Source: Flavobacteriaceae bacterium (lineage in GTDB: Bacteria > Bacteroidota > Bacteroidia > Flavobacteriales > Flavobacteriaceae). From it: 64,000 bases of DNA. This document shows positions 62,660 through 64,000 of this stretch, one piece after another (the stretch's first letter is position 1; each line of letters begins with the position of its first letter). The notes under the pieces are model-generated. The model did not search any database. It was given only the letters and a program-made list of their open reading frames with translations, and was not told where the DNA came from. A program made the position numbers and the translations under genes. Location: the NCBI GenBank assembly GCA_016780345.1, contig JADHLZ010000002.1, positions 31,070 to 95,069 on the forward strand, written 5' to 3'.

Positions 62660-64000
62660 TTAAAATTCAAACTCTTTTATAATTCTATCAATTTTTTCAT
62701 CAAGCAAGGTTTTTTTCTTGTCAAAATCTTCTTTGGAGCTTAATCTGCAATTTACACTAATGTAAAACTTTATTTTTGGTTCTGTTCCACTTGGTCTTGC
62801 TGCTACGGTTGAACCATCCTCAGATTCAAATATTAAAACATTTGATTTTGGAAAGTCCAAATTGTAAGCTTTATTGTTTTTTAAATCGTATGTTTTTGAA
62901 CTATTAAAATCTTTAATTGTTATAGTTTTGCTTCCATCTATAAAATCTTTTTTTGAAGATCTTAAATTATTCATTATCAAACTTATTTCTTCTAAACCTT
63001 TTTCGCCTTCTTTTTTAATAGAAATTAATTTTTCTTTATAAAATCCATATTTAATATAACATTTAATTAAGTAATCAATTAATGAAATATTTTTTGACTT
63101 GCATTCTGATCCCAATTCACAGGCAACCAAAGAGGATGTTAAAGCGTCTTTATCTCTAACGAAGTCTCCAACCATATAACCAAAACTTTCTTCACCACCA
63201 GCGATATATTTCTGATTTTTAAAATCATTTATCATTTTTCCAATCCATTTGAAGCCGGTAAGACCAACTTTAAAATCTATATTATAAAAATTGGCTATGT
63301 GTTTGATCATTGATGTTGAAACTACTGTTGAGCCTATAAAAAATGATTTATTCAAATTTTCTTTTTTGCTAAGAATGAATTCAGTCAAAACAATCATCAT
63401 TTGATTTCCATTTAAAATTTGAAAATCATTATTGTGTTTTACAGCCAGTCCAACTCTATCTGCATCTGGATCAGTTCCAATTACTATGTCTGCGTTAATT
63501 TTTTTTGCCAATTTAATTCCTAAACTTAATGCTTCAGGTTCTTCAGGATTTGGTGATTGAACAGTACTGAAATTTCCATCAGGATTTTGTTGCTCCTTTA
63601 CAATGTTAAAATCTTTAAAACCAGCCCCAATTAAAATTTCAGGAAGAAGTTTGTAAGAAGTTCCATGTAAAGCGGTAAAGACAACTTTATAATTTTCTCT
63701 CTTAGAATGTCCGATTTTACCATTTTTTATTGAATCCTTAACAAAATCTGAATCTATCTCGTCTCCAATAATTTCAATATTGGAATCTTTGTTATTGAAA
63801 TTTATTTCATTGAATTTTACTGATTCAATTTCTGTTATAAGATTTTTATCTAAAGGTGGAACAATTTGGCCTCCGTCTTTCCAGTAAACTTTGTATCCAT
63901 TGTATTCAGGTGGATTATGTGAAGCTGTTATTACAATTCCACAAATGCATTTAAGCTTTATTACAGAGTAAGAAAGTTCTGGAGTTGGTCTAATGGAGTC
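62660..64000 (-). CDS. Phosphoglucomutase/phosphomannomutase family; partial, 5' end beyond right edge
   Basis: Frame continues upstream of the ORF-track start (63511): SPNPEEPEALSLGIKLAKKINADIVIGTDPDADRVG; ARPSGTEPKIKFYISV. Confidence 0.95.
   Translation of the reverse strand, partial: DSIRPTPELSYSVIKLKCICGIVITASHNPPEYNGYKVYWKDGGQIVPPLDKNLITEIESVKFNEINFNNKDSNIEIIGDEIDSDFVKDSIKNGKIGHSKRENYKVVFTALHGTSYKLLPEILIGAGFKDFNIVKEQQNPDGNFSTVQSPNPEEPEALSLGIKLAKKINADIVIGTDPDADRVGLAVKHNNDFQILNGNQMMIVLTEFILSKKENLNKSFFIGSTVVSTSMIKHIANFYNIDFKVGLTGFKWIGKMINDFKNQKYIAGGEESFGYMVGDFVRDKDALTSSLVACELGSECKSKNISLIDYLIKCYIKYGFYKEKLISIKKEGEKGLEEISLIMNNLRSSKKDFIDGSKTITIKDFNSSKTYDLKNNKAYNLDFPKSNVLIFESEDGSTVAARPSGTEPKIKFYISVNCRLSSKEDFDKKKTLLDEKIDRIIKEFEF

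Noticed and set aside
1-64000. CRISPR arrays, transposases, prophage, defence genes, rRNA/tRNA
   Set aside because: Searched by eye; no regularly spaced repeats and no diagnostic proteins. The window is core genome.

Overview
AT-rich chromosomal window whose gene content and order, Bacteroidota-type promoter motifs, and SusC/SusD pair indicate a streamlined marine-type Flavobacteriia. It is mostly core genome. In order: gcvP (partial, left edge), a UbiA-like membrane protein, purE/purK, adk, obgE, mpl-like, a YjjG-type HAD, rlmB, a solitary SusD/SusC pair, the str-S10-spc-alpha ribosomal supercluster (rpsL to rplQ, including rpmD and rpmJ, which the ORF track misses), carA, eno, gltA, two pentein-fold amidinotransferase-like genes, argS, ffh, folD, queE, a DUF1343/NamZ-like protein, a LolC/E-like permease, cysteine synthase, an M28 peptidase, a marR + fadN/fadA/fadE-like operon, purL, rsmB-like, an ECF sigma/membrane protein/secreted protein triad, an MsbA-like ABC transporter, and a phosphohexomutase (partial, right edge). 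I saw no CRISPR array, transposase, prophage, rRNA or tRNA. The best candidates for under-described biology are regulatory: (i) a nested hairpin in an unusually long gap before rpsD; (ii) a hairpin plus overlapping 14-codon mini-ORF in the other long gap, before rpsG; (iii) a 30-bp perfect palindrome overlapping the likely marR-fad promoter; (iv) a compact ECF-sigma triad with a 17-nt near-identical repeat ahead of its first two genes; (v) TAnnTTTG promoter elements only a few nt from several start codons, suggesting leaderless or near-leaderless mRNAs.
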